Assembly: GCA_030605515.1 (NCBI GenBank)
Contig: JAUWIE010000038.1
Span: forward strand, 1-17,294
Length of the DNA: 17,294 nucleotides
Source of the DNA: Thermoplasmatota archaeon
Lineage (GTDB): Archaea; Thermoplasmatota; E2; DHVEG-1
Direction: 5' to 3'
This document shows, piece by piece, positions 10,801 to 16,390 of this stretch (the first letter of the stretch is position 1; each line of letters begins with the position of its first letter). A program made the position numbers and the translations under genes. The notes beneath the pieces were generated by a model. It made no database searches. It saw nothing but the letters and a program-made list of their open reading frames with translations, and was not told the origin of the DNA.

Positions 10801-11841
10801 AATAGTCGACAGTTCTTTTAATTCATCTGGTAGAACTTGTCTAAAATTCTCAATTTTTTCCTCAACTTCAGAATCTGGCATCCCAGCAAAATATACCCCA
10901 TCGTATACAGATCCAATCTTGAAGCTCATATCAAATAATGAAATCCCTTGTGAAAACAAAGCCACGAAAATAACCTTAGCATTATCATCTGCAGATACAG
11001 TTCTTTTTACTGAAAAAGATCGCCCTGGAAGAATTGGACGTTTTTCATCTCTTTTATCAACAATCCTGACATTACTAGTCTTCTTTTTAGGTTCCAATAT
11101 TGGTGGATCCTTAACCCAAGCTTCAAGTGTAATCTGACTAGTAATATTCAAACTAGTACTAGTACCACAATTAACAAAATCATCACTACCATCAAAGTCA
11201 TAACCACCATCAATCTTCGAAGAAGAATTAGCAGAAGCACCAGTAACTGAGCCATCATTATTATTAGAAGAAGAATCAAATAATGTTCCAGAAGACTCAT
11301 TCAAATGCTGAACCATAGCATAATTTGAATCCCAAGTACCTGTAATATCCTCCTGGTTAGATACATCTGAATTGTTATAATACATATACAATTGTGTATC
11401 GCGTGAAGAACGAACCCGGGGAATTTTAATCCAAGCAACAAGATGACCGTTGTTATTATCATATAACTCTATTTCATGACTATATTTATCTTTATTATTA
11501 CTATCAATAAATACAATGTCATCACCATCTGATTGTGCTCTATTTTTAAGATCACTATCAGTTATGTTAATTAAAATAGGGAAATTATAGACATCAGATA
11601 TCACCTTAGTGTGATCTATAGTTATCATTTTTCTGTTATTCCAGCTTTGATTCCACCAAGCAGAGGTTATATCTGTTATATCAATTTCTGTTTGAACTTG
11701 TTCAATCATTCGATCTGTCATATCCTCATATGAACTTCTGATATCTGTAACTACTGGTAAGAGGCTTGCTGTAAAAATCTCAACTATTATTAATATAGAA
11801 ACACCAATAACAACGGTTACACCTGAAACAGAGAGTCCCAT
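4882..11841 (-). CDS. Giant ArlF-type anchor with nested subtilase, LamG and propeller inserts
   Basis: The 2319-residue product begins and ends as ArlF: membrane helix about 7-33 and linker to 59, then the closing beta-domain 2242-2319 (ITNTG, DFTILING). Between them: DUF2341 (about 62-165); first part of a LamG fold (170-244); an unrecognised stretch (245-435); an I9-like propeptide (about 440-535); a peptidase S8 domain (545-785) with Asp553 in ILDTG, His582 in GHGS, Asn670 in ASGN and Ser727 in GTSMSVPH; a beta-module (786-978); an Fn3-like domain split by a second DUF2341-LamG cassette (1030-1378); another Fn3-like domain (1421-1516); a beta-domain (1517-1622); seven SBBP repeats (1623-2014); an Fn3-like domain (2015-2116); and the second part of the first LamG (2117-2241). 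Many N-x-S/T sequons fit a surface location. GGAGGT lies 9 bases before the ATG. Position between arlD/E and arlF ties it to the archaellum. Function as a protease-bearing anchor is inferred. Confidence 0.9.
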   Translation of the reverse strand: MGLSVSGVTVVIGVSILIIVEIFTASLLPVVTDIRSSYEDMTDRMIEQVQTEIDITDITSAWWNQSWNNRKMITIDHTKVISDVYNFPILINITDSDLKNRAQSDGDDIVFIDSNNKDKYSHEIELYDNNNGHLVAWIKIPRVRSSRDTQLYMYYNNSDVSNQEDITGTWDSNYAMVQHLNESSGTLFDSSSNNNDGSVTGASANSSSKIDGGYDFDGSDDFVNCGTSTSLNITSQITLEAWVKDPPILEPKKKTSNVRIVDKRDEKRPILPGRSFSVKRTVSADDNAKVIFVALFSQGISLFDMSFKIGSVYDGVYFAGMPDSEVEEKIENFRQVLPDELKELSTIAYSKPFSIQDETTIQMNFNAEGWYNLFSNGRISYLVFSIDDGCFDFEGTTHWNNLFTMEKWDPFSFIFEFFGSLLTGKTTEESTNKTKRDSIILLPESVKTALDEYGEARVIIRFNEQMKDDSTELTRKLKEAGFETTVELDSRGIVAGVLDKEVFDTIKDSMDLEVFSDEPFEVLLEESLPLIHFDEAVQEFNVTGEGIRICILDTGVDDSVVNFSFGYDFVNEDSEPDDKNGHGSRVASVIKSIAPDAEIIVAKVIGDEGVGFESDVLEGLEWCIAQDPDIISFSIGSSTGCYGFCDKDLVVELCHEAVEQGIFVIAASGNDESKDIVIPACGSNVFSVGATDDNDNIAGFSNVNPSLDLFAPGVNIETVAGTGSGTSMSVPHASGAAALILEYELLSPYDLKYRLRSTGKPINYVYNDSLSLDIARLDVYNALANFKTIEPYDYLWWLQASAIANNLTYTITDTMTLYVDGDGTTVAWDDFPLGGDDYQDVDDQPGDDGDTTYVYTSKALTEEFNHDNTGLGAGTTINFITVYTRMKYEGDFLESTQVQIGVNSGGTQSYSSNKQLNGGAFLYSTLSEKFTTNPADGEAWEISDVDAVQSSMKFISGTQPEKNVRCTQAYIIVDYTPVSNTAPALSGESPSNESSGVSLTTNLINVTIEDPDGDGFNWTIETSPDVGSSGSWYDGSWGCRKLISINSSLVDADLVDFPVLVNCTDGDLAGGAQVDGDDILFVGMDNVTKYCHEIEKYVSGSGGLVAWVRVPSVSSSSNTSFWMYYGNGGCGSQQNKIGVWDSNFTLVHHFNETGDPHEDSTSFNNDGNESGGVSQGIVAMVDGGDDFAGDNDYIKVFNADSLDDDNNSFCIEFWVNPDNNSTLSTIIDHETMVEIGNYDGYWVTLYDNGTIEFAIYENTSISELLLYSDTSLANDTWYHVAAVRDKSGGKTRLYINGVEEKNRIDTFDGLGVTSADPDDVYFGALYLWGFSTWVNYFDGTLDEIRLSNALRNSSWINTSYNSMNSPSSFLSYGSEGTEIGDINGSKTCSVSGLQAWTVYTWYVNVSDGSVWTNETYTFTTMGNTGPVFSSESPSNTSTGVSKFLSSISVTVNDDEGDSFDWTIETVPGVGSNSGNGEFNGSKSCSVSGFSYSTTYTWYVNASDGTNSSSAIYWFRTEPLNLFLINCSTDKDIYDSGDTVTFTGWVNASIDSCVVLLISSNVSNLNNCNYSSRGSCIANSSNITISSQPQSLTATMTASSDTSWYAKAFDDGGNWSYIHENTSAWNLTFDGTEDYDYDKARGVAVDSSDNVFVVGYAVDLNSSNSGFDWWVKKFSSGGVEDTTSWNKTFTSGGYGHDYAHSVVVDSDDNVTVVGLWDETYWWIQKFDSSGVRLWNYTFNAGGSFSNQRFVDVAVDSDDNVYVAGDRYNGSDYGWWVKKFSSGGVEDTTSWNKTIYGGDIDDCKARSVAVDSDDNVYVAGYTVFLSPVDTRYDWWVKKFSSGGVEDTVDWNKTFTSPNLGSNSEDYAYSVSIDRDDNVFVVGVGDNMISSSSGDDWWVKKFSSGGVEDTVGWNRSFGVTGNDVPYSVFADVSGNVYVVGTIYTSYDGWVKKFLSNGSEDLQDWNGSYGGVGGGEGFMSVVVDSFGDVYVVGYMFISQSGGEPVYFDYDWWVKKFEYVRSSFTTNHAPVLSGETPTNESIDVSISTSSINVTIEDPDGDSLDWTIETSPNIGSNSANGESNGSKSCSVSGLSSDVTYTWYVNVTDGCVWTNETYTFTTTVAKKIISKEQSAYSLELSSNGTILYGYIDTDKSVNTSIDTSWHYVALTFNGNTLTLYKDGASVSTTSWSGSISTNANNLTLGKDLSGTLDEVRVSNTARSDAWINISYKNQNSPSAFYSIGSEETEGPLHITIKITNTGKTTLKTDDFTILINGNLTTFTCPETYIYMESMANFTVNAETVGEKRIKIITDNGIAKYEIYTVA
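5494..5799 (-). other. Fn3-like domain C of the giant protein
   Basis: Residues 2015-2116 of the giant protein form a roughly 100-residue beta-domain beginning NHAPVLSGETPTNES and ending TWYVNVTDG...TYTFTT. It is nearly repeated at 7294-7581, and its two halves also match the split copy around the inner cassette, which shows where that cassette was inserted. The DNA of this copy and of the copy at 7294-7581 is very similar around 5581-5690 and 7379-7484. Confidence 0.7.
5800..6975 (-). repeat. Seven SBBP-type beta-propeller repeats
   Basis: Residues 1623-2014 of the giant protein hold seven consecutive units, each starting near W-N-x-(T/S)-(F/I/Y) (residues about 1624, 1684, 1733, 1789, 1848, 1910 and 1961), continuing with a SVAVDSDDNVYVVG-like strand pair and ending in WWVKKFSSGG. 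Unit length is about 49-63 residues. This is the SBBP (beta-propeller) repeat pattern, and seven units would close a seven-bladed propeller. The second unit is the most diverged at its end (WIQKFDSSG). Confidence 0.8.
6123..6840 (-). repeat. Four identical 40-bp direct repeats inside the propeller
   Basis: The same 40 bases occur at 6123-6162, 6309-6348, 6486-6525 and 6801-6840. They encode the end of a blade and the turn to the next (WWVKKFSSGGVED). The spacings of 186, 177 and 315 bases are whole codons; the longest skips the diverged second blade. Perfect identity at third codon positions points to recent duplication or gene conversion. Confidence 0.9.
7294..7581 (-). other. Fn3-like domain B of the giant protein
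   Basis: Residues 1421-1516 form an uninterrupted Fn3/cadherin-like unit (VFSSESPSNTSTGV, then DWTIETVPGVGSNS, then YTWYVNASDG). It has SNSGNGEFNGSKSC at the point where the neighbouring unit upstream carries the inner DUF2341-LamG cassette, so it serves as an empty-site comparison. Confidence 0.7.
7708..8754 (-). other. Inner DUF2341-LamG cassette
   Basis: Residues 1030-1378 form an uninterrupted DUF2341 domain (from SWYDGSWGCRKLISI to about 1135) followed by a full LamG/concanavalin-like domain (about 1140-1375) ending NSPSSFLSYGSEGTE. It interrupts an Fn3-like domain between ETSPDVGSSG and INGSKTCSVSG. Its two ends match those of the outer cassette (SAWWNQSWNNRKMITI and NSPSAFYSIGSEETE), so both are copies of one kind of mobile domain unit. 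Such domains are usually carbohydrate or surface binding; the ligand is not known. Confidence 0.8.
9487..10524 (-). other. Subtilisin-like (S8) protease domain with I9-like propeptide
   Basis: Residues about 440-535 resemble an I9 propeptide (VIIRF, then KEAGFETTVELDSRGIVAGV), and residues 545-785 are a peptidase S8 domain. Catalytic Asp553, His582 and Ser727 and the oxyanion-hole Asn670 are all present in their expected motifs, although the usual GHGTHVAG reads GHGSRVAS. The domain is predicted to be active and outside the cell. Confidence 0.88.
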
Positions 11842-11935
11842 CCGAATATTACCTCCAATTAGGTGTGAATTACACCATTAAATATCTCCCCTCACCATTA
11901 GGTATTAATTAATAATGCGCAGTAAGCAATAGATA
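11842..11935 (-). promoter_or_regulatory. Leader upstream of the giant gene
   Basis: This 94-base gap holds, read on the minus strand, an A+T stretch TTAATTAATA near 11902-11914 that could be a TATA box, then two copies of TAATGGTG (complements of 11893-11900 and 11873-11880) 20 bases apart with GAGGGG between them, then a short dyad GGTGT-n5-ACACC at 11862-11876, then the GGAGGT ribosome binding site (complement of 11851-11856). A separate promoter for the giant gene is plausible but unproven. Confidence 0.4.
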
Positions 11936-12739
11936 TTAATGTTTAAATTTATAACCATCTAGTTTCTTTAATATTCTTGATATTTCACCATCTACTCTAT
12001 CTATAAAATGCTTATCAAATTGTTTTCCTTTTAATTTCTGAATGAAAATCAAAGACTGAATATGATCTTTTGAAGGAAGATCAGATATCCATTTTTTTAT
12101 ATTATTACCTTCTCCAACATCTTCAGTAATACCATTGGAATAATCCATTAAACTTATTTTAACATCTTCAGAAATCCATCCGATATCAACATAATAATCA
12201 AGTATCTCATGTAGATTAGAACGCCCACATTTATCAATGAGAAATTGAAGCCATTTCATTAAAATAATGACACTTTCTGCATCACTTGGAATTACTGATA
12301 ATGGATCAACTTTCCATTCTTGAGTTGGTACTGTAATTTTTTCAGAAACCTGAATTTCCTCAGTTGTTACGATTTTTGCATCTGATGCTGTCCCAACCTC
12401 AATATTGTTGATTCTTTCATTTAATTCTTCAACTTTTTCAACAAGTTTTTGCATATCTGCATCAGCAACTCCTCCAATTGGCTGTGCAACCTTTGTTATA
12501 TCATATTTACCTTCAGTTCCGCTAGATTTTTTATAGTTGTTGAAAACCTCATTTATTTTATTAGCCAGTGTGTATAGTTGCTCTTTATTTATTTTCACAT
12601 TTTTTTCTATTAATTTTTTCTCTAATTTATCCGCAATTTTTGAAGGAATAATATTTTGAGCGACTAGGACAGATAGTTCATTTTTTAAGTCAAATTCTCC
12701 TGTAGCGTTATTTTGACTATCTCCCTTATTTTCTCCCAT
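11936..12739 (-). CDS. arlD: ArlD/E (FlaD/E), archaellum switch-ring protein
   Basis: ArlC, ArlD and ArlE form the cytoplasmic ring below the motor that receives the CheY signal through CheF and is needed for swimming and switching. This 267-residue protein has an N-terminal helical part (about 17-70), a predicted coiled coil (about 92-115, MQKLVEKVEELNERINNIE), and the FlaD/E domain at about 140-260: SVIPSDAESVIILMKWLQFL, then DYYVDIGWISEDV, then the C-terminal LPSKDHIQSLIFIQKLKGK. The P-x-D-x-E-S...W-L-x-F-L and D-Y-Y-x-x-I-G-W-I-S patterns are diagnostic. It starts 21 bases after arlC, so the two are surely cotranscribed. With one D/E-type gene present, whether it should be called ArlD, ArlE or a merged form is undecided. 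Confidence 0.92.
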   Translation of the reverse strand: MGENKGDSQNNATGEFDLKNELSVLVAQNIIPSKIADKLEKKLIEKNVKINKEQLYTLANKINEVFNNYKKSSGTEGKYDITKVAQPIGGVADADMQKLVEKVEELNERINNIEVGTASDAKIVTTEEIQVSEKITVPTQEWKVDPLSVIPSDAESVIILMKWLQFLIDKCGRSNLHEILDYYVDIGWISEDVKISLMDYSNGITEDVGEGNNIKKWISDLPSKDHIQSLIFIQKLKGKQFDKHFIDRVDGEISRILKKLDGYKFKH

Positions 12740-12760
12740 GTCCTATACCTAATTTACTTT

Positions 12761-13888
12761 CTAACCTTTTAAACTTTCTATAAATTCATCAATCACCATA
12801 TCCAGCTTTCCCTCAGGAGAAAATCCACCCAAGGCCATCTCTAGTATTTTATCTAAATCTGCATCAGAAAGATCCGATGATACGTTATTATACACATTAT
12901 ATAATTGAATGGGTTGTTGTTGCGGTTCTTCTTTTTGTATCGCTCCTGGTGAAGTTTCATCTATCGTATCTATGACTTCTTTACTATTTTTTATTACTTC
13001 TTCGTTTTCTGTTGTTTCTTCGGTTGCTATATTTTCTACTCCGGTTTTTTCCTCTGAAGGTGTTGCATTTAAATTTTTTTCAGATTCATTTGTTTCAGAT
13101 TCTATCTGCTGTTCTTCATTTGGAATCTCTCCTGACACCTCATCAGATACATCAGTTTTAGCACCCTCTCCATCAGATTCTCCAAGAATAGCTTCAGTAT
13201 CAATAGTTTTAGCAGGTGCTTTTCTTTGTTCTCCAAGATTCTTAAATTTTGCGCCAGATTGCTCAGCAAAAGATTCAAGTTCTGCAGTTCTATCCTTTAT
13301 TTCTTCCATTTCTCTTGTAAAATTCTCCAATGCATCGATTCTCTTTTTTGTAACTTTTGAAAGGCCTACAAAAGGATTCATCTGTTCAGACACAATTTCA
13401 TATAGACTAACAAGATCATCAAGATCCTTTGAAAAACCATCTAATTTTTGAGTCATACTATCAATATCTTCCTGGTTTTTCTTTATTTGAAAATCAAAAT
13501 CCTTAATGTTTTGTAGTATCGCACGCTTTTGTTCTAAATTTTCTCTACTATCAGTTGGACCTGAATCAGCAATATCATCTAAACCAGCTAAATCCTCGTT
13601 TTCTTCAGAAGGCTCTTTAGTTTTTTCAACAGGTGGTTCGGCAGGTTTTTCATCGGTTTTCGTATCTTCAGTTGAGTCTAGTTTAATTACTCTTCTAATA
13701 TCTTCTGCATCCTTTTTTGTTTCTTCTTCTTTTTCTTCAGTTTTTAGTGGTGTTTCAACAGGTGGTTGTTCAGATGTTTTCTCATCACTTGAATCTGGTT
13801 CAGGGGCCGCAGGAGTTGTTGTTTTAGAATCAGAATCTGTTTTATCTTCTTCAGGCTCCTCTACAGGTTTATCCTCATCTTTTCCCAT
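12761..13888 (-). CDS. arlC: ArlC (FlaC), archaellum switch protein with long acidic arms
   Basis: This 375-residue cytoplasmic protein carries the FlaC core at about 120-215, predicted coiled coil, with the signature DLDDLVSLYEIVSEQMNPFV at 155-174. It should form the switch ring with the adjacent ArlD/E. The core is flanked by long low-complexity segments rich in Glu, Asp, Pro, Ser and Thr (1-115 and 230-320), much longer than in compact FlaC proteins. A short ordered-looking helical tail closes the protein (SDADLDKILEMAL at 341-353, then GKLDMVIDEFIESLKG to the end). The ATG at 13888 lacks a close Shine-Dalgarno; GGAGGGG lies 16-22 bases upstream. First minus-strand gene after the divergent intergenic region, it probably heads the arlC-to-arlI transcription unit(s). 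Confidence 0.9.
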   Translation of the reverse strand: MGKDEDKPVEEPEEDKTDSDSKTTTPAAPEPDSSDEKTSEQPPVETPLKTEEKEEETKKDAEDIRRVIKLDSTEDTKTDEKPAEPPVEKTKEPSEENEDLAGLDDIADSGPTDSRENLEQKRAILQNIKDFDFQIKKNQEDIDSMTQKLDGFSKDLDDLVSLYEIVSEQMNPFVGLSKVTKKRIDALENFTREMEEIKDRTAELESFAEQSGAKFKNLGEQRKAPAKTIDTEAILGESDGEGAKTDVSDEVSGEIPNEEQQIESETNESEKNLNATPSEEKTGVENIATEETTENEEVIKNSKEVIDTIDETSPGAIQKEEPQQQPIQLYNVYNNVSSDLSDADLDKILEMALGGFSPEGKLDMVIDEFIESLKG

Positions 13889-14195
13889 CTTTAATTTAAT
13901 TTATACCCCTCCTATATAGTGCACATATAGGCCATCCTCTATATTACAACTGTAACCTGGTATTTATACTTTTACTTCTGTTAGTTTAATTTTTTTTAAT
14001 AGGAGAATATGATTTATGTTATTTATATCCTACTTAAAATTTGTATCTAAAATTTAATAAAAATTCTTATCAATATACCCAGTAAATTCTAATTGATTTA
14101 AGTAAAACAAAAAGTTTTAAAGTATACAAGGAATAGTGAATGTTAGTAAAATCATAAATAATAATGATTAATACTACATCTGTCTAGGAGAATAG
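13889..14195. promoter_or_regulatory. Divergent promoter region between arlC and the PAS gene
   Basis: This 307-base region is very A+T-rich and separates genes read in opposite directions, so it should hold promoters for both. Near arlC is an inverted repeat with perfect 7-base arms, CCTATAT and ATATAGG, separated by 7 bases (13911-13931). Its TATATA core could be the arlC TATA box overlapped by an operator. The PAS gene has a good ribosome binding site, TAGGAG at 14185-14190, 5 bases before its ATG, and a TATA-like stretch around 14115-14127. No RNA gene is seen. Confidence 0.5.
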
Positions 14196-16301
14196 ATGCA
14201 AAGAGAAACTCAAGAGTTTGGGGAAGGATATAAGATTAATTCAGGTGAACAAAAATTTTATTTAGTGTTTAGTATCGATCAAAATAGAAGGATTGTGCAA
14301 TTTAACAAAGATTGTGAAAAGGTAACAGGCTATAATAGAAACGATGCGGTTAATAGAGAACTTTTCGAATTTTTAATCCCTGATAACTATCTTGATAAAT
14401 GGGCAAAAATGTTTGATTCAGTGCGACAAAATAAACTTGTAACTAATTTTGAACTTCCATGGTTAAATAATCATAGTCAAGAGGTTATGATTTCATGGAG
14501 TAGTTTTCCAATTGAAAACAGTAATGGTGTAATAGATGATATATGTCTCATTGGAAAGTTAGTTACTTCTATGAATATTCATAATGAATTATTAACTGGG
14601 CAAATACAAAATAAAGCCGATAATAAAACTAAAGTTAATGACAAGATAAACAAGATTAATAATAAAAATAAAGAAAACACAATATTGTTTCAATTAGGAA
14701 ATAAGAGAATTATTTTTAGAAAAAATAAATCTACGCGTTCTAAAAGCGCTACAAAAAATAAAAAAACAAATGTTTCACTTAAGAAAGAAGAAAAAAATAA
14801 ACCTGTGAAAACTAAAACAAAAAAAGCAACTAAAAAGAAAAAGATAAAAGAAGATTATGAGGATTTATTAAGAAATTATAATGATATTTATAATACTATT
14901 AAAAAATTGAAGATAAAAATTGAGGCATTGGAAAATGAGAATAAACAATTAAAAATTGATCTAAAAGGACTTAATTTTGAGATAGGTAATGAGAAAAAGA
15001 AAGATGATAATGTAAGTATAGATCAAATTCCAGTTTCTATTTCAAGAGATGATAGTGGTTTTTTCAGTAAAAAATTGAATTTCTTATTTGATTCATTTAG
15101 TGGTGCAAGTAAAAAAGAAGAATTCGAAAAGATTTTGCAGGAATTGGATACGCGTATGAGCGGGTTAGATAATCTTGAAAGACAATTAGTACATGAAAAG
15201 AGAGATCTAAAGGAAAAAAGAAATGAGTTTTATGAATGGCGGGAGAAACTGGAAGTTTTAGAAGAAGAAATTGAAAAGAGACGGGAAGATCTAGTTGATC
15301 AGGAGAAAATGCTTAAGGACCAGCTTGTTTCTTCTTTGGATAAACCGATTTATCCAACGTCAACTGTCCTTAGTAGCGATGAGTCTTCATTTAGTGAATT
15401 AGGTACTGAAACTGATGTTCACCATGATATTCTTGATAAAATATCAGGAAGCGCAGCTGTTGTTCAGAGAGGGATTTTAAAGCAAATAAATAGCTCTTTT
15501 GCAGAATTAATTGGTTATGATACAGAAGAGATTGTGAATAAAAGTTTATTTGACTTTATTGCTCCTGAAGGTTTTTCTGAGGTTAAACAGTTTTATCTAA
15601 ATAGGTTGAAGGGTGGTGATACTTCTATGTATGCAACTGTGTTTTCTACTAAGAATAACAATAGAATTGCTGTAGAGGTATTTACAAGGCCTGGAAGATA
15701 CAATGGTGAAAAAGCTGATATTGCATTGTTTAATAAAGTAGAAAAAACAAATGAAGATGCTGCTGTTGCTAGTGACTTAGAAGTAAAAGAGGAGGATTCA
15801 TCATCAATAGATATGGTTGATGATAGTCAAGAGGATACTTTAGCATCAGATAAAGAGGAAGAAATCCCCTTTGATAGGATTGAGGATAATCAAACGGATA
15901 CTGAAATTTCTGAAGGAACTGATGTTAAAGAAAAAAAAGGAGATGATATTACTACTAGTGAGACGGAAATTAGCAAAGAAGATAATGAAATCACAGAAAA
16001 AATAGAAGATACCGATAAAATAGAAGATGAACAGGAAAAGCCTCAAGTTTCAATAGATGAAGTAGAAGAAAAACCTGCAAAACCTACTGTTCAGGGTGGC
16101 GTTCCTGGTATAATTACACAGGATCAGATTAATAATATGGTTAAAAAAGCACAAGATAATAAAAAGGAAGCCAGTTCATCTGAGGAGCCGAAATCCGAGG
16201 AAAAAGAGCCTTCTAGCCCCGATGAAAAGATAGACCAAGCAGAAATAAATGAAATGGTTAAAAAAAGCAAAGACGATAAAGATAAATCAGTTGAAACGTA
16301 A
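14196..16301 (+). CDS. PAS-coiled-coil-PAS protein with two FliM-like tail motifs
   Basis: I do not recognise this 701-residue protein as a named family. It has a PAS domain at about 20-125 (FSIDQNRRIVQFNKDCEKVTGY), a Lys/Asn-rich segment (140-215), coiled coil in two parts (about 215-265 and 305-380), a second PAS domain at about 410-515 (INSSFAELIGYDTEEIVNKSLFDF), and an acidic low-complexity tail. There is no kinase, cyclase or DNA-binding output domain, and no membrane helix. Two short motifs near the end, ITQDQINNMV (640-649) and IDQAEINEMV (679-688), resemble the SQ-E-I-D-x-L motif at the N terminus of bacterial FliM, which binds CheY. It lies between arlB and arlC on the opposite strand. 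A cytoplasmic sensor or scaffold linked to the archaellum switch is plausible but inferred. TAGGAG lies 5 bases before the ATG. Confidence 0.85.
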   Translation: MQRETQEFGEGYKINSGEQKFYLVFSIDQNRRIVQFNKDCEKVTGYNRNDAVNRELFEFLIPDNYLDKWAKMFDSVRQNKLVTNFELPWLNNHSQEVMISWSSFPIENSNGVIDDICLIGKLVTSMNIHNELLTGQIQNKADNKTKVNDKINKINNKNKENTILFQLGNKRIIFRKNKSTRSKSATKNKKTNVSLKKEEKNKPVKTKTKKATKKKKIKEDYEDLLRNYNDIYNTIKKLKIKIEALENENKQLKIDLKGLNFEIGNEKKKDDNVSIDQIPVSISRDDSGFFSKKLNFLFDSFSGASKKEEFEKILQELDTRMSGLDNLERQLVHEKRDLKEKRNEFYEWREKLEVLEEEIEKRREDLVDQEKMLKDQLVSSLDKPIYPTSTVLSSDESSFSELGTETDVHHDILDKISGSAAVVQRGILKQINSSFAELIGYDTEEIVNKSLFDFIAPEGFSEVKQFYLNRLKGGDTSMYATVFSTKNNNRIAVEVFTRPGRYNGEKADIALFNKVEKTNEDAAVASDLEVKEEDSSSIDMVDDSQEDTLASDKEEEIPFDRIEDNQTDTEISEGTDVKEKKGDDITTSETEISKEDNEITEKIEDTDKIEDEQEKPQVSIDEVEEKPAKPTVQGGVPGIITQDQINNMVKKAQDNKKEASSSEEPKSEEKEPSSPDEKIDQAEINEMVKKSKDDKDKSVET

Positions 16302-16390
16302 GTAATAATAATGTTAAGTAAGAGAGCAAAATAAATAAAAATTAAAAAAAGAGGATGAGATGGGGATTATTTAATTATTTCTTTTTTGTT
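16302..16390. terminator. Probable bidirectional oligo-T terminator between converging genes
   Basis: The PAS gene and arlB end facing each other 89 bases apart. T-rich tracts follow both: on the plus strand a stretch from about 16371 to 16390 including TTTCTTTTTTG, and on the minus strand the complement of the A-rich stretch at about 16325-16350. Archaeal termination commonly uses oligo-T without a hairpin, so this is a likely two-way terminator. Confidence 0.5.

Noticed and set aside
4882..11841. Giant gene as an assembly artefact joining several genes
   Set aside because: It is a single frame of nearly 7 kb, the inserts fall in equivalent loops, and split domains resume exactly where expected; random joins would not do this. 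The repeat region alone could still be mis-sized.
12909..13919. Ser-rich plus-strand frames opposite arlC
   Set aside because: They mirror the Glu/Asp/Thr-rich arms of ArlC read backwards (Glu codons give Ser/Phe); ArlC has the recognised domain.
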